DNA of 64,000 bases from Tolypothrix sp. NIES-4075. GTDB lineage: Bacteria > Cyanobacteriota > Cyanobacteriia > Cyanobacteriales > Nostocaceae. The number at the start of each line of letters is the position of its first letter. The stretch's first letter is position 1. Below the pieces are notes generated by a model. The model saw nothing but the letters and a program-made list of their open reading frames with translations, searched no databases and was not told where the DNA came from. The stretch is taken from NCBI RefSeq assembly GCF_002218085.1, contig NZ_BDUC01000006.1, positions 502,066-566,065 on the forward strand, given 5' to 3'. Below are positions 45,517 to 54,584 of this stretch, in pieces. Both the position numbers and the translations under genes were made by a program.

Positions 45517-46050
45517 ATGCTAACGATGAGTCAGACAAGTGATGGTGACAGGCTGCTCATGCCTATTTCAGAACACGATCATACCCAAGGAGGAATGGAT
45601 GCGTCAGTAATTTTAGTGGAATACGGTGATTATCAATGTCTTTCCTGTGGTGAGGTTAACAGGATGATTCAAGAGATTCAGCAACAGAGCCAATTTTGCT
45701 TTGTATTCCGCCATTTCCCCCGTACACACCTTCATCCCCAAGCACAAAAGGCAGCAGAAGCAGCAGAAGCAGCCGCCGCGCAAAATAAGTTTTGGCAAAT
45801 GCACAATCTCTTATTTGCGAATCAATCCGCACTTAACAATGGCTATCTTCTAGAATATGCCAATCAGATACAGCTTGACATTGCTCGATTCCTTCGGGAT
45901 ATGACAGACCATGTTCATACTGAACGGGTCATTCAAAACATTCAAGGTGGCATACAAAGCGGTGTCATTAGTACACCAGCTTTATTTGTCAACGGAGTTC
46001 GCTATAGGGATGCATGGGATACACAGAGACTACTCGCAGCGATTCTCTAG
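45517..46050 (+). CDS. DsbA-family thioredoxin-fold protein
   Basis: The product has 177 residues, or 174 from ATG 45526. VILVEYGDYQCLSCGEVNRM contains the redox-active C41-L-S-C44 at the start of a helix, and ISTPALFVNG near 150 supplies the cis-Pro loop, both typical of DsbA-like thioredoxin_4 proteins. The central EAAEAAAAQNKFWQMHN is the helical insertion. No signal peptide is seen, so it probably acts in the cytoplasm, similar to the thioredoxin domains fused to some NhaA antiporters. Substrate unknown. Confidence 0.85.
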   Translation: MLTMSQTSDGDRLLMPISEHDHTQGGMDASVILVEYGDYQCLSCGEVNRMIQEIQQQSQFCFVFRHFPRTHLHPQAQKAAEAAEAAAAQNKFWQMHNLLFANQSALNNGYLLEYANQIQLDIARFLRDMTDHVHTERVIQNIQGGIQSGVISTPALFVNGVRYRDAWDTQRLLAAIL

Positions 46051-46054
46051 GAAA

Positions 46055-46168
46055 ATGGCTACGCCAACCCCTACGTTCCATTCAAAAATGGTCAAGGAAG
46101 AAAAAATTGTTCGATTAGAAGTTTACATCGACACTGATGCAATGAAAACCGCGCTGACATCAGCCTAA
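46055..46168 (+). CDS. Short hypothetical ORF, possible gene remnant
   Basis: ATG 46055 follows the DsbA-like stop by four bases with AGGA nearby. The 37 codons encode MATPTPTFHSKMVKEEKI then VRLEVYIDTDAMKTALTSA. The LEVYIDTDAM part resembles the end of a small alpha/beta protein, so it may be a 3' fragment of a lost gene. I do not recognise a family. Confidence 0.3.
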   Translation: MATPTPTFHSKMVKEEKIVRLEVYIDTDAMKTALTSA

Positions 46169-46230
46169 CAAGTTGGTTTAATTCGTCTTATTTATAAAAT
46201 ATTTCACAGGTTTTAACAGGAGGTTCACAG

Positions 46231-47169
46231 ATGAAGATTTTTGTCGCAGGGGCAACGGGAGTGATTGGTCGTCCGCTAATCGCCCAATTGCTGGCTAAAG
46301 GTCACGATGTAGTTGCCTTGACCCGTTCTCCAGAAAACGCGCAAACTTTAGCTGAACAAGGTGTAGAACCAGCGATCGCAGATGTATTTGATGCTGATGC
46401 TGTCAAAGCGGCTCTTGTTCGCGCTCAACCGGAAGTGGTGATTGAACAACTCACCGCTCTACCCAAAACCTACACTGGCGAATCGATGAGTGCTGCTGCA
46501 CCACTCAACCATCGTATTCGTGTAGAAGGGGGTGCTAATGTGCTAGCAGCAGCACAAGCGGCAGGCGTGCGGCGATATCTGAGGCAGTCGATCGCATTCT
46601 GGGGGGTTCCTGGTACGGGATTGGCAGATGAAGAAACACCGCTATCCTTGGATGCTTCCCCCGCAGTTGCGGCAGATGCACATACAGTGACCGAAATTGA
46701 GCATCGCCTCCTGGAAGCGTCAAACCTAGAAGGGATTGTCCTGCGCTATGGCTTCTTCTACGGGACTGGCACTTGGTTTAATAATGATGGCGACGTTGCA
46801 AACCAAGTACGACAGCAACAATTCCCAATTGTGGGGAATGGGGAAGGCGTATGGTCATGGTTACACGTTGAGGATGCAGCGATCGCTACAGTTGCAGCAG
46901 CAGAGCGAGGTAATCCCGGCATTTACCTAATTACGGACGATCGCCCCTTACAAGTGCGCGAGTGGCTCCCGGCTTTTGCTCGTTGGTTGAATGCGCCACC
47001 ACCTCCCCAGATATCAGTTGAAGAGGCTCTAGAAATCGGTGGTGCAGATGCTGTTTACTACGGTACTCAAATGCGCGGCGCATCAAACGCCAAGGCAAAA
47101 CGCGAACTGAATTTTCAGCCGCGACCTTTGGAATGGCTGGTGGGAAATGCTGTAGCTCATGCCAGTTAG
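46231..47169 (+). CDS. NAD-dependent epimerase/dehydratase family protein
   Basis: The product has 312 residues. The start KIFVAGATGVIGRPL carries the GxxGxxG nucleotide-binding loop of extended SDR proteins. The usual YxxxK active site is not visible; QSIAFWGVPG stands where it would be expected, so it may be an atypical SDR acting as a reductase or binding protein. ATG 46231 has an excellent AGGAGG site. It precedes the GMC oxidoreductase by 45 bases, in the same direction. Confidence 0.85.
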   Translation: MKIFVAGATGVIGRPLIAQLLAKGHDVVALTRSPENAQTLAEQGVEPAIADVFDADAVKAALVRAQPEVVIEQLTALPKTYTGESMSAAAPLNHRIRVEGGANVLAAAQAAGVRRYLRQSIAFWGVPGTGLADEETPLSLDASPAVAADAHTVTEIEHRLLEASNLEGIVLRYGFFYGTGTWFNNDGDVANQVRQQQFPIVGNGEGVWSWLHVEDAAIATVAAAERGNPGIYLITDDRPLQVREWLPAFARWLNAPPPPQISVEEALEIGGADAVYYGTQMRGASNAKAKRELNFQPRPLEWLVGNAVAHAS

Positions 47170-47214
47170 CAATTTTGGCAATCAGCGACAGACAATCAAC
47201 AACGAGAAATCATC

Positions 47215-48774
47215 ATGACTTACTATGACTATATTGTGATTGGTGCTGGGTCAGCAGGCTGCGTGGTTGCTAACCGTCTGACCGAAGACCCTGAAACAAC
47301 AGTGTTATTGCTCGAAGCAGGCAATCCAGATACAAAACCAGAGATTCACATTCCGTTAGACTGCACAACTCTACTTGGCACCGAGGTAGACTGGGGATAC
47401 TTCTGTGAACCAGAGCCGTATCTCAACAATCGCCAAATCTTTTGTCCTCGTGGTAAAGTCTTAGGGGGCAGCAGTTCGATTAATTTTCTGGTGTATATCC
47501 GGGGCAATGCTAGCGATTACGATCGCTGGGAGTCACTAGGGAACCCTGGTTGGAGTTACCAAGATGTCCTGCCCTACTTCAAGAAATCTGAACACCAGCA
47601 ACGCGGATCTGACGCATATCATGGCGTAGATGGGGAATTGAGCGTTACTGATGTTATCTCCCCTGCTCCCATCTCCCAACGATTTGTTGATGCAGCCGTG
47701 GCATTAGGATACGATTACAACCCTGATTTCAATGGCATAAAACAGGAAGGAGTGGGGCCGATTCAGTTGACGGTCAAAGACGGGAAACGGCACAGTACTG
47801 CTGCGGCATTTCTTGTGCCGATTTTGGATCGTCCGAACTTAACGGTGCAAACGGGTGCGTTAGTGACTCGGTTATTATTTGAAGGCACTCGCGCCGTTGG
47901 GGTGGAATATCTGCGTGAGGGAATGCTGCATCAGGTCAGAGTTAATCAGGAAGTAATTGTCAGTGCCGGCTCTTTTGACTCGCCCAAGTTGCTAATGCTT
48001 TCTGGCATTGGAGATAGAGCAAAATTACAAGCAATGAGAATTCCTGTGGTGGCTCATTTACCCGGTGTGGGTCAAAATCTGCAAGACCACATTCTCATTC
48101 CTGTGCCCTACGAAGCAACTGTTGATTTACACACGGCAACGACTAGCAATGGCTGTGCTGAAGTTGGATTGTTTTTGCATAGCGAGAACAATCAAGAGGC
48201 TGCGCCAGATTTAGAATTAATCTTTGGCCCATTGATGTGGGCACCTCCTGGCTATCCTAACTCTGGTTTGGGCTTCACTGGTCTAATTGCTTTAGTTCAT
48301 CCTGAAAACATTGGCAGTGTCAGTTTGCGATCGCCCGATCCCAAAGACACACCAGTGATTCGGCTAAACTATCTGCAAAGTCAATCCGATGTGCAAAAGC
48401 TCGTTGCCGGAGTTAAATTAATGCGCCAATTGTTCCAGACCAGTGCTTTTGATGAATTTCGCGGTCGGGAAGTTGCTCCGGGGGCTGATGTAACTGACGA
48501 TGTAGCACTCGTTGCATACATCCGGGAAAATTGCGGTACGGTGTTTCATCCAATCGGCACCTGTAAAATGGGTACGGACTCAATGGCAGTTGTAGACTTC
48601 CAACTGCGGGTCTATGGAGTTGAAGGGTTGCGAGTTGTCGATGCTTCCATTATGCCAACTCTAAATACAGGGCATACAAACGCACCCACAATTATGATCG
48701 GCGAAAAAGCAGCCGATTTAATTAAAGCAGCAGGTAGCGTTTCTAAGCCAGCACAGAAAGCAATTGCCAAGTGA
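47215..48774 (+). CDS. GMC-family FAD oxidoreductase (choline dehydrogenase-like)
   Basis: The product has 519 residues. DYIVIGAGSAGCVVANRL (about 5-22) binds FAD, GGSSSINFLVYIRG (about 83-96) is GMC signature 1, and SAGSFDSPKLLMLSGIG is signature 2. The C-terminus has the catalytic His region VFHPIGTCKMG and NTGHTNAPTIMIGEKA. It oxidises an alcohol using FAD; the substrate is not certain, with choline, alkanols or sugars all possible. It is probably co-transcribed with the epimerase-like gene upstream. Confidence 0.92.
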   Translation: MTYYDYIVIGAGSAGCVVANRLTEDPETTVLLLEAGNPDTKPEIHIPLDCTTLLGTEVDWGYFCEPEPYLNNRQIFCPRGKVLGGSSSINFLVYIRGNASDYDRWESLGNPGWSYQDVLPYFKKSEHQQRGSDAYHGVDGELSVTDVISPAPISQRFVDAAVALGYDYNPDFNGIKQEGVGPIQLTVKDGKRHSTAAAFLVPILDRPNLTVQTGALVTRLLFEGTRAVGVEYLREGMLHQVRVNQEVIVSAGSFDSPKLLMLSGIGDRAKLQAMRIPVVAHLPGVGQNLQDHILIPVPYEATVDLHTATTSNGCAEVGLFLHSENNQEAAPDLELIFGPLMWAPPGYPNSGLGFTGLIALVHPENIGSVSLRSPDPKDTPVIRLNYLQSQSDVQKLVAGVKLMRQLFQTSAFDEFRGREVAPGADVTDDVALVAYIRENCGTVFHPIGTCKMGTDSMAVVDFQLRVYGVEGLRVVDASIMPTLNTGHTNAPTIMIGEKAADLIKAAGSVSKPAQKAIAK

Positions 48775-49286
48775 CTCACTTATTTGTAGAGGTGAAGAAA
48801 CTTCTAATACCAATTTGAAAAATGATTGCGACAGATGGATCGCCAAAAAGTTCAATTACAAAAAGAAGCGAAGAGGGAAGAGGGAACAGGAAACAGATAA
48901 GAAACTTTAGTTGCTGAGTTTAAAGCGAGCGTCAAAAAAAAGATGTTTTTTGAGGGAGAGTGCAACGAAAAAAAACAGCATCATTATTTCAAGCAAATCG
49001 TTTTTAAACATGGGTTTTTCCTGTTCCCTATTCCCTGTTAAGAGTTGCCTCTGAATAACTCTTTGACAATCCAAAATCTAAAATCGTTCGATGGTTCCTG
49101 AGCTTTGTCGTTCGCAGAGCGTCCCGCAGGGAAGGACTGAGCCTAGCCGTTCGCTTCGGGTTCCGCAGGAAAGTCCAAAATCCAAAATGGTATAATTCCT
49201 CAACTTGAAAGATCGATCGCTGGAAACGGGCTGACTTAAAAAAGGAGTGTCACACTATTTATTAAAGATATAGGGATATAGAAAGA
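48775..49286. other. Gap with dispersed repeats
   Basis: There is no supported gene in 512 bases. About 49104-49175 contains a cyanobacterial dispersed repeat (TTCGCAGAGCGTCCCGCAGG, then TTCGCTTCGGGTTCCGCAGG). A HIP1-rich stretch with the likely promoter of the next gene follows. Confidence 0.45.
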
Positions 49287-50057
49287 ATGAACGATCGCTG
49301 GACACTAACAGGTAAAAAGGCATTAATCACCGGAGCCACAAAAGGGATTGGACGAGCGATCGCTCAAGAATTTCTCTGGCTGGGTGCTGAAGTAGCGATC
49401 GTTGCTCGCCATCAAGACACTCTATCCCAAGTGCTGGAATCATGGCAGAAATCGGGTTGGCACGCTCACGGAATTGCCGCAGATGTGGCAACGGCTGAAG
49501 GTAGGCAACAAATTCTGGAATTTACCCAAATTCAATTAGGACACCATCTGGATATTTTGGTGAATAACGTTGGCACTAACATTCGCAAGCAAGCATGGGA
49601 ATATTCTGAGGAAGAATATACAACCATCTTTGAAACTAACCTAACTTCGGTGTTTGAACTGTGCCGACTCAGTTATTCACTATTAAAGCAAAATACAGAT
49701 GCTAGTATTGTTAACATTGGTTCCGTTGCTGGACTAACTGCACTGCGTACTGGTGTTCCCTATGGCATGACAAAGGCGGCATTAGTGCAATTAACTCGCG
49801 GATTAGCTGTGGAATGGGCGAAGGATAAGATTCGAGTCAATGCGATCGCTCCCTGGTATATTCAAACTCCTTTAGCGCAGCCAGTGTTAGACAATCCTGA
49901 ATTTCTGAGTCAAGTGAAAGCCCGAACCCCAATGGGGCGCGTGGGACAACCTGAAGAAATTGCTGGACTCGCGGCGTTTTTATGTATGCCTACTGCCAGC
50001 TATATTACTGGGCAATGTATTGCTGTAGACGGTGGATTTACAGCCTTTGGATTTTGA
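49287..50057 (+). CDS. Short-chain dehydrogenase/reductase (tropinone reductase-like)
   Basis: The product has 256 residues, the standard classical SDR length. ITGATKGIGRAIAQ (about 14-27) is the cofactor loop, NNVGTN the NNAG-like motif, and YGMTKAALVQ (about 160-169) carries the catalytic Tyr and Lys, with Ser in IGSVAGLTA before it. IAVDGGFTAF closes the protein. It should reduce a carbonyl or oxidise an alcohol with NAD(P)(H). The substrate is unknown. Confidence 0.9.
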   Translation: MNDRWTLTGKKALITGATKGIGRAIAQEFLWLGAEVAIVARHQDTLSQVLESWQKSGWHAHGIAADVATAEGRQQILEFTQIQLGHHLDILVNNVGTNIRKQAWEYSEEEYTTIFETNLTSVFELCRLSYSLLKQNTDASIVNIGSVAGLTALRTGVPYGMTKAALVQLTRGLAVEWAKDKIRVNAIAPWYIQTPLAQPVLDNPEFLSQVKARTPMGRVGQPEEIAGLAAFLCMPTASYITGQCIAVDGGFTAFGF

Positions 50058-50142
50058 CCAGCCCTTCGGGCAAGGCAGCTATGCTGAGGGCAGAGGGCAG
50101 AAGGAATAGGCAAATTTTTATACCGCTTGAGGTAGAAGAAAA

Positions 50143-50550
50143 ATGAAGATTGCTCAATATGGAACAGCGATCGCGGTTCTTCATGCGATCGCCAACGGAC
50201 TGCATGGTTTAGCACATATAGAAATCCCAGTTGCCCTATCTTTGCTTCAGAGTTCATTTGTGGGGATTGTGATTTTTCTAACTCCCATCATTGCCGCCGT
50301 TTTACTTTGGACGCAGTTTTACCGCCTTGGTAGCTGGCTATTGGTGAGTTCAATGGCTGGATCGCTGCTTTTTGGAATTTACAATCATTTCATCGTAATA
50401 AGCCCCGATCATGTGTCTCAAGTTTCCTTTGCAGGTTGGGGAATGCTATTCCAAATCACCGCCATTGTGATATTAATTGTGGATGGATTCGGCTGTTGGA
50501 TTGGTATCTGGGCATTGAAAACGATTCAGGAACCAGGAAAGGTTATATAA
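50143..50550 (+). CDS. Hypothetical four-helix membrane protein
   Basis: The product has 135 residues with four hydrophobic segments at about 5-23, 35-57, 63-82 and 96-120. I do not recognise a family. The start ATG has AGGTAGAAG upstream. It lies between two SDR genes, 85 bases after the first. A 20-base copy of its first codons appears at about 52341, probably a relic of duplication. Confidence 0.6.
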   Translation: MKIAQYGTAIAVLHAIANGLHGLAHIEIPVALSLLQSSFVGIVIFLTPIIAAVLLWTQFYRLGSWLLVSSMAGSLLFGIYNHFIVISPDHVSQVSFAGWGMLFQITAIVILIVDGFGCWIGIWALKTIQEPGKVI

Positions 50551-50638
50551 ATTGTTCACCTGCTTGCTGCCAATTTAGAGCAGTTTGCTTTCATTAGACA
50601 CAGCGAATTATCCAATTTCTCATCGCACGGTATCGAAC

Positions 50639-51382
50639 ATGAACCATACGCTTAAGAATAAACGCGCACTCATTACCGGAGGCAGTCGCGGTATCGGGGC
50701 AGCGATCGTCAAGCGTTTAGCAAGTGAAGGTGCTGATGTCGCTTTCACCTATGCCAGCTCACCCGATCGCGCGAACGAAATCGTCCAGGCAGCGCAAGCA
50801 TTAGGTGTCCAAGCTCTTGCTATCCAAGCTGACAGTGCCGAAGCTAGTGCAGTGGTTGCCGCTGTTGAGGACACTGTAAATAAATTGGGCGGCATTGATA
50901 TTCTCGTCAACAATGCAGGCGTGCTGGCGATCGGGGCGATCGACGATTTCAAGCTGGCGGACTTTGATCGAACCTTTGCCATTAACGTGCGTGCCGTATT
51001 TGTGGCGACGCAAGCCGCAGTCAAGCACATGAAAGAGGGCGGACGCATTATCAACATCGGTAGCACCAACGCCGAACGGATGCCATTTGCTGGTGGCGGC
51101 GTTTATGCCATGAGCAAATCTGCTCTACAAGGGCTTGTGCAAGGACTGTCACGTGACCTCGGTCCGCGCGGGATTACGATCAATAACGTGCAGCCCGGGC
51201 CGATCGCTACAGAGATGAATCCCTCGGAGGGTGAGTTTGCCGAAATGCTCAAAAAACACATTGCGGTAGTCCGCTACGGCACCGTTGAAGAGGTTGCGGG
51301 ATTAGTTGCTTATCTAGCTAGCCCTGAATCCGGTTACATCACCGGGGCAAACCTGATGATTGACGGAGGGTTCAGCGCATAA
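50639..51382 (+). CDS. SDR-family oxidoreductase (FabG-like)
   Basis: I start at ATG 50639 (MNHTLKNKRALITGG); an upstream frame from 50585 adds 18 residues without support. The product has 247 residues. TGGSRGIGAAIVK, NNAG and YAMSKSALQG are the SDR cofactor, structural and catalytic motifs, and the end ITGANLMIDGGFSA is typical of 3-oxoacyl-ACP-reductase-like enzymes. It may act in detoxification or secondary metabolism with its neighbours. Substrate unknown. Confidence 0.9.
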   Translation: MNHTLKNKRALITGGSRGIGAAIVKRLASEGADVAFTYASSPDRANEIVQAAQALGVQALAIQADSAEASAVVAAVEDTVNKLGGIDILVNNAGVLAIGAIDDFKLADFDRTFAINVRAVFVATQAAVKHMKEGGRIINIGSTNAERMPFAGGGVYAMSKSALQGLVQGLSRDLGPRGITINNVQPGPIATEMNPSEGEFAEMLKKHIAVVRYGTVEEVAGLVAYLASPESGYITGANLMIDGGFSA

Positions 51383-51460
51383 CTGCTGCCCGATTGAGCG
51401 ATGGCGCAAAGCGATCGCACCGAAGCGATCGCATTTATTTCTCATAGAGGTTGATAAAAT

Positions 51461-52108
51461 ATGTTTGATCTTGACCAAACTATAAAAGACCGACACTCAA
51501 CACGGAAATTCTTATCCCAACCAGTGCCACGGGCTTTGCTTGATGAAGCCCTGGCTCTAGCGCAGCTTGCGCCGTCGAATTCAAACATCCAGCCGTGGCG
51601 GTTGGTGTTTGCCCAAGGCGGATGCCGCGATCGCTTGCAAGAGGCTTTGCTAAACCAAGCCAAGCAGCAGCCCAACATCTCTCCTCTGCCTTCCGCCTTC
51701 CAGCATTACCGCCAGGAACTGGGAGCGCAAGTCTACGGGGCGATGGGGATTACTCGTGACGATAAAGCGAACAGACAGTTGGCCGTTCTGCGTAATTACG
51801 AATTTTTTGGCGCACCAATGGTTGCTATTGTCTGTATGCATCAAGATTTGGGCGTTGCCGATGCTTTAAGTGTGGGGATGTATTTACAAACGCTGGTGTT
51901 AAGCCTAACCGCTCGTGGCATTGGCACCTGCGTAGAGGTTTCGCTAGCGACTTATCCCGAAATCATCCGCAACGAGTTGAACATCTCACCGGAATTATTA
52001 ATCATTTGTGGTTTAGCCGTTGGCTATTCCGATCCTGATTTTCCCGCTAATCATCTGCATATAAGCCGTGAGTCCGTTGAGAAAAACGTCTCGTTTCAGG
52101 GCGATTGA
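51461..52108 (+). CDS. Nitroreductase-family flavoprotein
   Basis: The product has 215 residues. DRHSTRKFLSQPVP (about 9-22) binds the FMN phosphate, and LAPSNSNIQPWRLVF (about 37-51) is the classic nitroreductase segment. GIGTCVEVSLATYPEI near 150 completes the FMN site. ATG 51461 is preceded by AGAGG at proper distance. It probably reduces quinones or nitro-compounds with NAD(P)H. Confidence 0.92.
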   Translation: MFDLDQTIKDRHSTRKFLSQPVPRALLDEALALAQLAPSNSNIQPWRLVFAQGGCRDRLQEALLNQAKQQPNISPLPSAFQHYRQELGAQVYGAMGITRDDKANRQLAVLRNYEFFGAPMVAIVCMHQDLGVADALSVGMYLQTLVLSLTARGIGTCVEVSLATYPEIIRNELNISPELLIICGLAVGYSDPDFPANHLHISRESVEKNVSFQGD

Positions 52109-52130
52109 CAAAAGGCTGTCTGTTTTTCTA

Positions 52131-52251
52131 CTAGTAGTCCGCCAAGTCAACAATGCTTGGTTTGTAGTGAGCGCTTGGGCGCTCAAATCAAGGACTAAAG
52201 TCCTTACTATAAACTTATTCACCCATCAAAGTTAGTGTGGTGGACTACTAG
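52131..52251. repeat. MITE-like palindromic element
   Basis: CTAGTAGTCCGCCA (52131-52144) pairs with TGGTGGACTACTAG (52238-52251), with one mismatch. Inside are GAGCGC-ttgg-GCGCTC and AGGACT-aa-AGTCCT hairpins. The 121-base unit lies between two genes, has no coding capacity and closely resembles palindromic repeats scattered in cyanobacterial genomes. Confidence 0.7.
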
Positions 52252-52401
52252 AGGCTAAACGCAAGTCCAAAAGAGTATCTGCGTTCTTACTGTCATCAAT
52301 AAATGATTTCTGTTGGAGTTTTTTATTTAGAAGAAAGTAAAGATGAAGATTGCTCAATATGGTTTAAAAATTCTTTGATTTGTTTGATTCAGGAGGTTCG
52401 T

Positions 52402-52929
52402 ATGTTTAGAAAGATTCTAGCTGCAATTGACCGCTCCCCAAATGGTAATGCTGTTTTTGATGAAGCGCTTACTCTAGCAAAGGCAACTAAAGGAAGCCTG
52501 ATGCTGTTGCATATCCTATCTAGTGAAGAAAAGGATAGCCCTCAAACACCTACACTGCTTACTCTCGAATATCATCCATTGAATGGAGAACTTCTAGAGG
52601 ATTATTGGAAGCAGTGGCAAACTTACGAAGAAGAGGGTTTCAAATTATTGCGATCGTATACAGAGCAAGCAACCAATGCCGGGGTAAGTACTGAATTCAC
52701 CCAAAATTCTGGCAATCCCAGTCGGAATATCTGTGAAATTGCTCGAACTTGGGGCGCTGACTTAATTGTGATCGGTCGTCGAGGACATTCTGGTTTGAAT
52801 GAGTTGATTTTAGGCAGCGTGAGTAATTATGTTTTTCACCATGCTCCTTGTTCGGTGCATGTTGTTTATACTCCAGTTCCTCTTAAATCTGAAGTCCCCG
52901 TAGTCAATGAAGCTCAAGTAGTTCATTAA
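52402..52929 (+). CDS. Universal stress protein (UspA family)
   Basis: I start at ATG 52402 because AGGAGG lies directly upstream; the frame can be extended to 52303. The product has 175 residues. FRKILAAIDRSPNG opens the Usp fold, and GRRGHSGLNELILGSVSNYV (about 124-143) matches the ATP-binding G-2x-G-9x-G(S/T) motif, so it is an ATP-binding type. Expected to respond to stress or energy shortage. Confidence 0.9.
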   Translation: MFRKILAAIDRSPNGNAVFDEALTLAKATKGSLMLLHILSSEEKDSPQTPTLLTLEYHPLNGELLEDYWKQWQTYEEEGFKLLRSYTEQATNAGVSTEFTQNSGNPSRNICEIARTWGADLIVIGRRGHSGLNELILGSVSNYVFHHAPCSVHVVYTPVPLKSEVPVVNEAQVVH

Positions 52930-53058
52930 GAATGGGCTGTGAATATCTTTGTTGGTGGTAATGCAAAAGTTAGATTTATAAACTTACAGCTTTTGCCTTA
53001 GTTGTTGCCGTGGAATCGAAATTGTTCTCAAGTAAACATTAATTTAGGAAATTTTGAC

Positions 53059-53340
53059 ATGGATAATGTAATAGCCCCGACTAATTCACCTGTTGTAAGA
53101 CCACCCGAAGTTACATTGGTTCCTAATAACTCACTATTGACTGAGACACCAGAAGAAGGACGACAATTGGCAGTTAAAATGGCACGGCTAGTTATTAAAC
53201 TGACTCAGCCGGATGAAGAAAAACGCAACCAATTGCGAGAGGTTTATGGCAATGATGCCATGATGCTGATTGCAGTTGGACAGACGGTTGCAACAGAGTT
53301 TGCCACGATCGCAGCTGCTAATAACTACTGGCGGAAGTAA
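53059..53340 (+). CDS. Hypothetical protein in stress island
   Basis: The frame from ATG 53059 encodes 93 residues, with AGGA upstream; an upstream extension to 53002 is less likely. It is alpha-helical in its C-terminal two thirds (LAVKMARLVIKLTQPDEEKR, then ATEFATIAAANNYW). No domain is recognised. It lies between the universal stress gene and the truncated oxidase, in the same direction. Confidence 0.55.
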   Translation: MDNVIAPTNSPVVRPPEVTLVPNNSLLTETPEEGRQLAVKMARLVIKLTQPDEEKRNQLREVYGNDAMMLIAVGQTVATEFATIAAANNYWRK

Positions 53341-53392
53341 TATCTCGAAATCGTCAAATCAGGAATTTTTTCTGATTTTAGAGGAATTCACC

Positions 53393-53617
53393 ATGAAAGT
53401 TTTAATTCAAGCGATCGTCAGTTTTTTTGTATTTATTGTCGATTTCGTCTACGGAAATCGTTCTTACCCTCGGTTTTCTGTCCTGGAAACGATCGCTCGC
53501 GTTCCTTACAAAGAAAGGCAGAGGGCAGAGGGCGGATGGCAGAAGGAAAGAAAAAGTATAAATAAAAACTTACTTTGTGGGTTTAGAGCTTCAGTCAAAA
53601 TAAGTAATTATATATAA
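53393..53617 (+). pseudogene. Truncated alternative (plastoquinol) oxidase
   Basis: ATG 53393 has a good GAGGAATT site. The first 43 residues (VIVDFVYGNRSYPRF-type context, then VLETIARVPY) match the N-terminal region of cyanobacterial alternative or plastid terminal oxidases, where the motif continues FAYLSVLHLYE. Here the match ends at RVPY and is replaced by repeat-derived codons (KERQRAEGG). The diiron ExxH motifs are missing, so no oxidase activity is possible. It is a 5' fragment created by deletion or repeat insertion. Confidence 0.7.
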
Positions 53618-53963
53618 GATAGCTTGTACTTCCGGTATAAAACGTCATTGCTTCAATCCCACTCTTTTAAGGGTGGGTTGCCTTCTGCATAAGTGCCTCC
53701 AGCATAGCTGCCTTCTGAATTTTCTTATCTATCGGTGCTGCATCTTTACCAGACGCTGGGTTACTGGCGCAAAGCTGACTTGTTGAAACTTCAGTCCCCA
53801 TACAGTTTTAGTTTTTGAAGGGAGCGTTGTGATCGGCGATCGCGAAGCTTCTCTCCAAGACGCTACGCGATCGCCCATCACAGATAAACCACACTGATCT
53901 CTGTTCCTTGTCTCCATGAATGAATTTAGTTTTGTCCAACTACTTAAATCCAAAGGTCGCATT
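53618..53963. other. Gap with dispersed repeat
   Basis: There is no supported gene in 346 bases. A repeat of the type CGCGAAGCTTCTCTCC...GACGCTACGCGATCGC occurs near 53838-53880. The stretch from 53640 to 53700 contains CTTCTGAAT/CTTCTGCAT units similar to the sequence that interrupts the oxidase fragment. Confidence 0.4.
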
Positions 53964-54527
53964 TCACAGCAAATACTCACCTTGAGCGATCGCATCTAAC
54001 TTCATTTGGTCTAACACCAGAATCTTACCGCCTCGCTGGTAAATGACAACTGCCTGAATCTGCTTAAACAGTCGTACACATTCTTCATACGTAATCCCGA
54101 TGCTACGAGCAATTTGGTAGTAGGGCAAACGCGATCGCAACTGTAATCCATGTTCCGTTACATCTGTTCCTTCTGCGATCGCAGCCGCCTGTATAAATTG
54201 CGCCAACCGCACCATCGCCCGCTCCGAAGCCAATCCATGCACAACTTGATGCAGAAGTTGGAGGCGCTCAGTCAGGACTGCAATAATCTGCAATGCCAAT
54301 TCTGGAGTGTTCTGAATCATTTCTAGTAGAGTAGTGCGTTCAATCGTGAGAATTTGACAGTCCTGTTCAGCCACCACCGTTGCCGGAGCCACACCATCGC
54401 CAAATAGTGCAGGCGCAGCAAAAAGTTCTCCAGCAGGTAAGATTCGCAAAATCGTTTCTTTACCTGTAGCAGCGGTTTTCTTGATTTCAATTCTGCCACC
54501 CAGAACAGCAAAGAGTTTAGCAGGCAA
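53964..54527 (-). CDS. Crp/Fnr-family regulator, N-terminus short
   Basis: From TTG 54527 the product has 187 residues. Residues 1-110 form most of a cyclic-nucleotide-like beta barrel (GGRIEIKKTAATGKETILRI, PAGELFAAPALFGDG), and LPYYQIARSIGITYEECVRL (about 133-152) is the helix-turn-helix. Family members are about 220 residues, and HYEGDRLPAKLF just before this start belongs to the domain. The frame is open upstream for about 20 codons to TAA but has no ATG or GTG. The true start is uncertain and the gene may be damaged. It is transcribed away from the globin gene. Confidence 0.65.
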   Translation of the reverse strand: MPAKLFAVLGGRIEIKKTAATGKETILRILPAGELFAAPALFGDGVAPATVVAEQDCQILTIERTTLLEMIQNTPELALQIIAVLTERLQLLHQVVHGLASERAMVRLAQFIQAAAIAEGTDVTEHGLQLRSRLPYYQIARSIGITYEECVRLFKQIQAVVIYQRGGKILVLDQMKLDAIAQGEYLL

Positions 54528-54584
54528 GCGATCGCCCTCATAATGATCGCAAACTATAAACAGTAAACAAGAGGAACTGAATAT

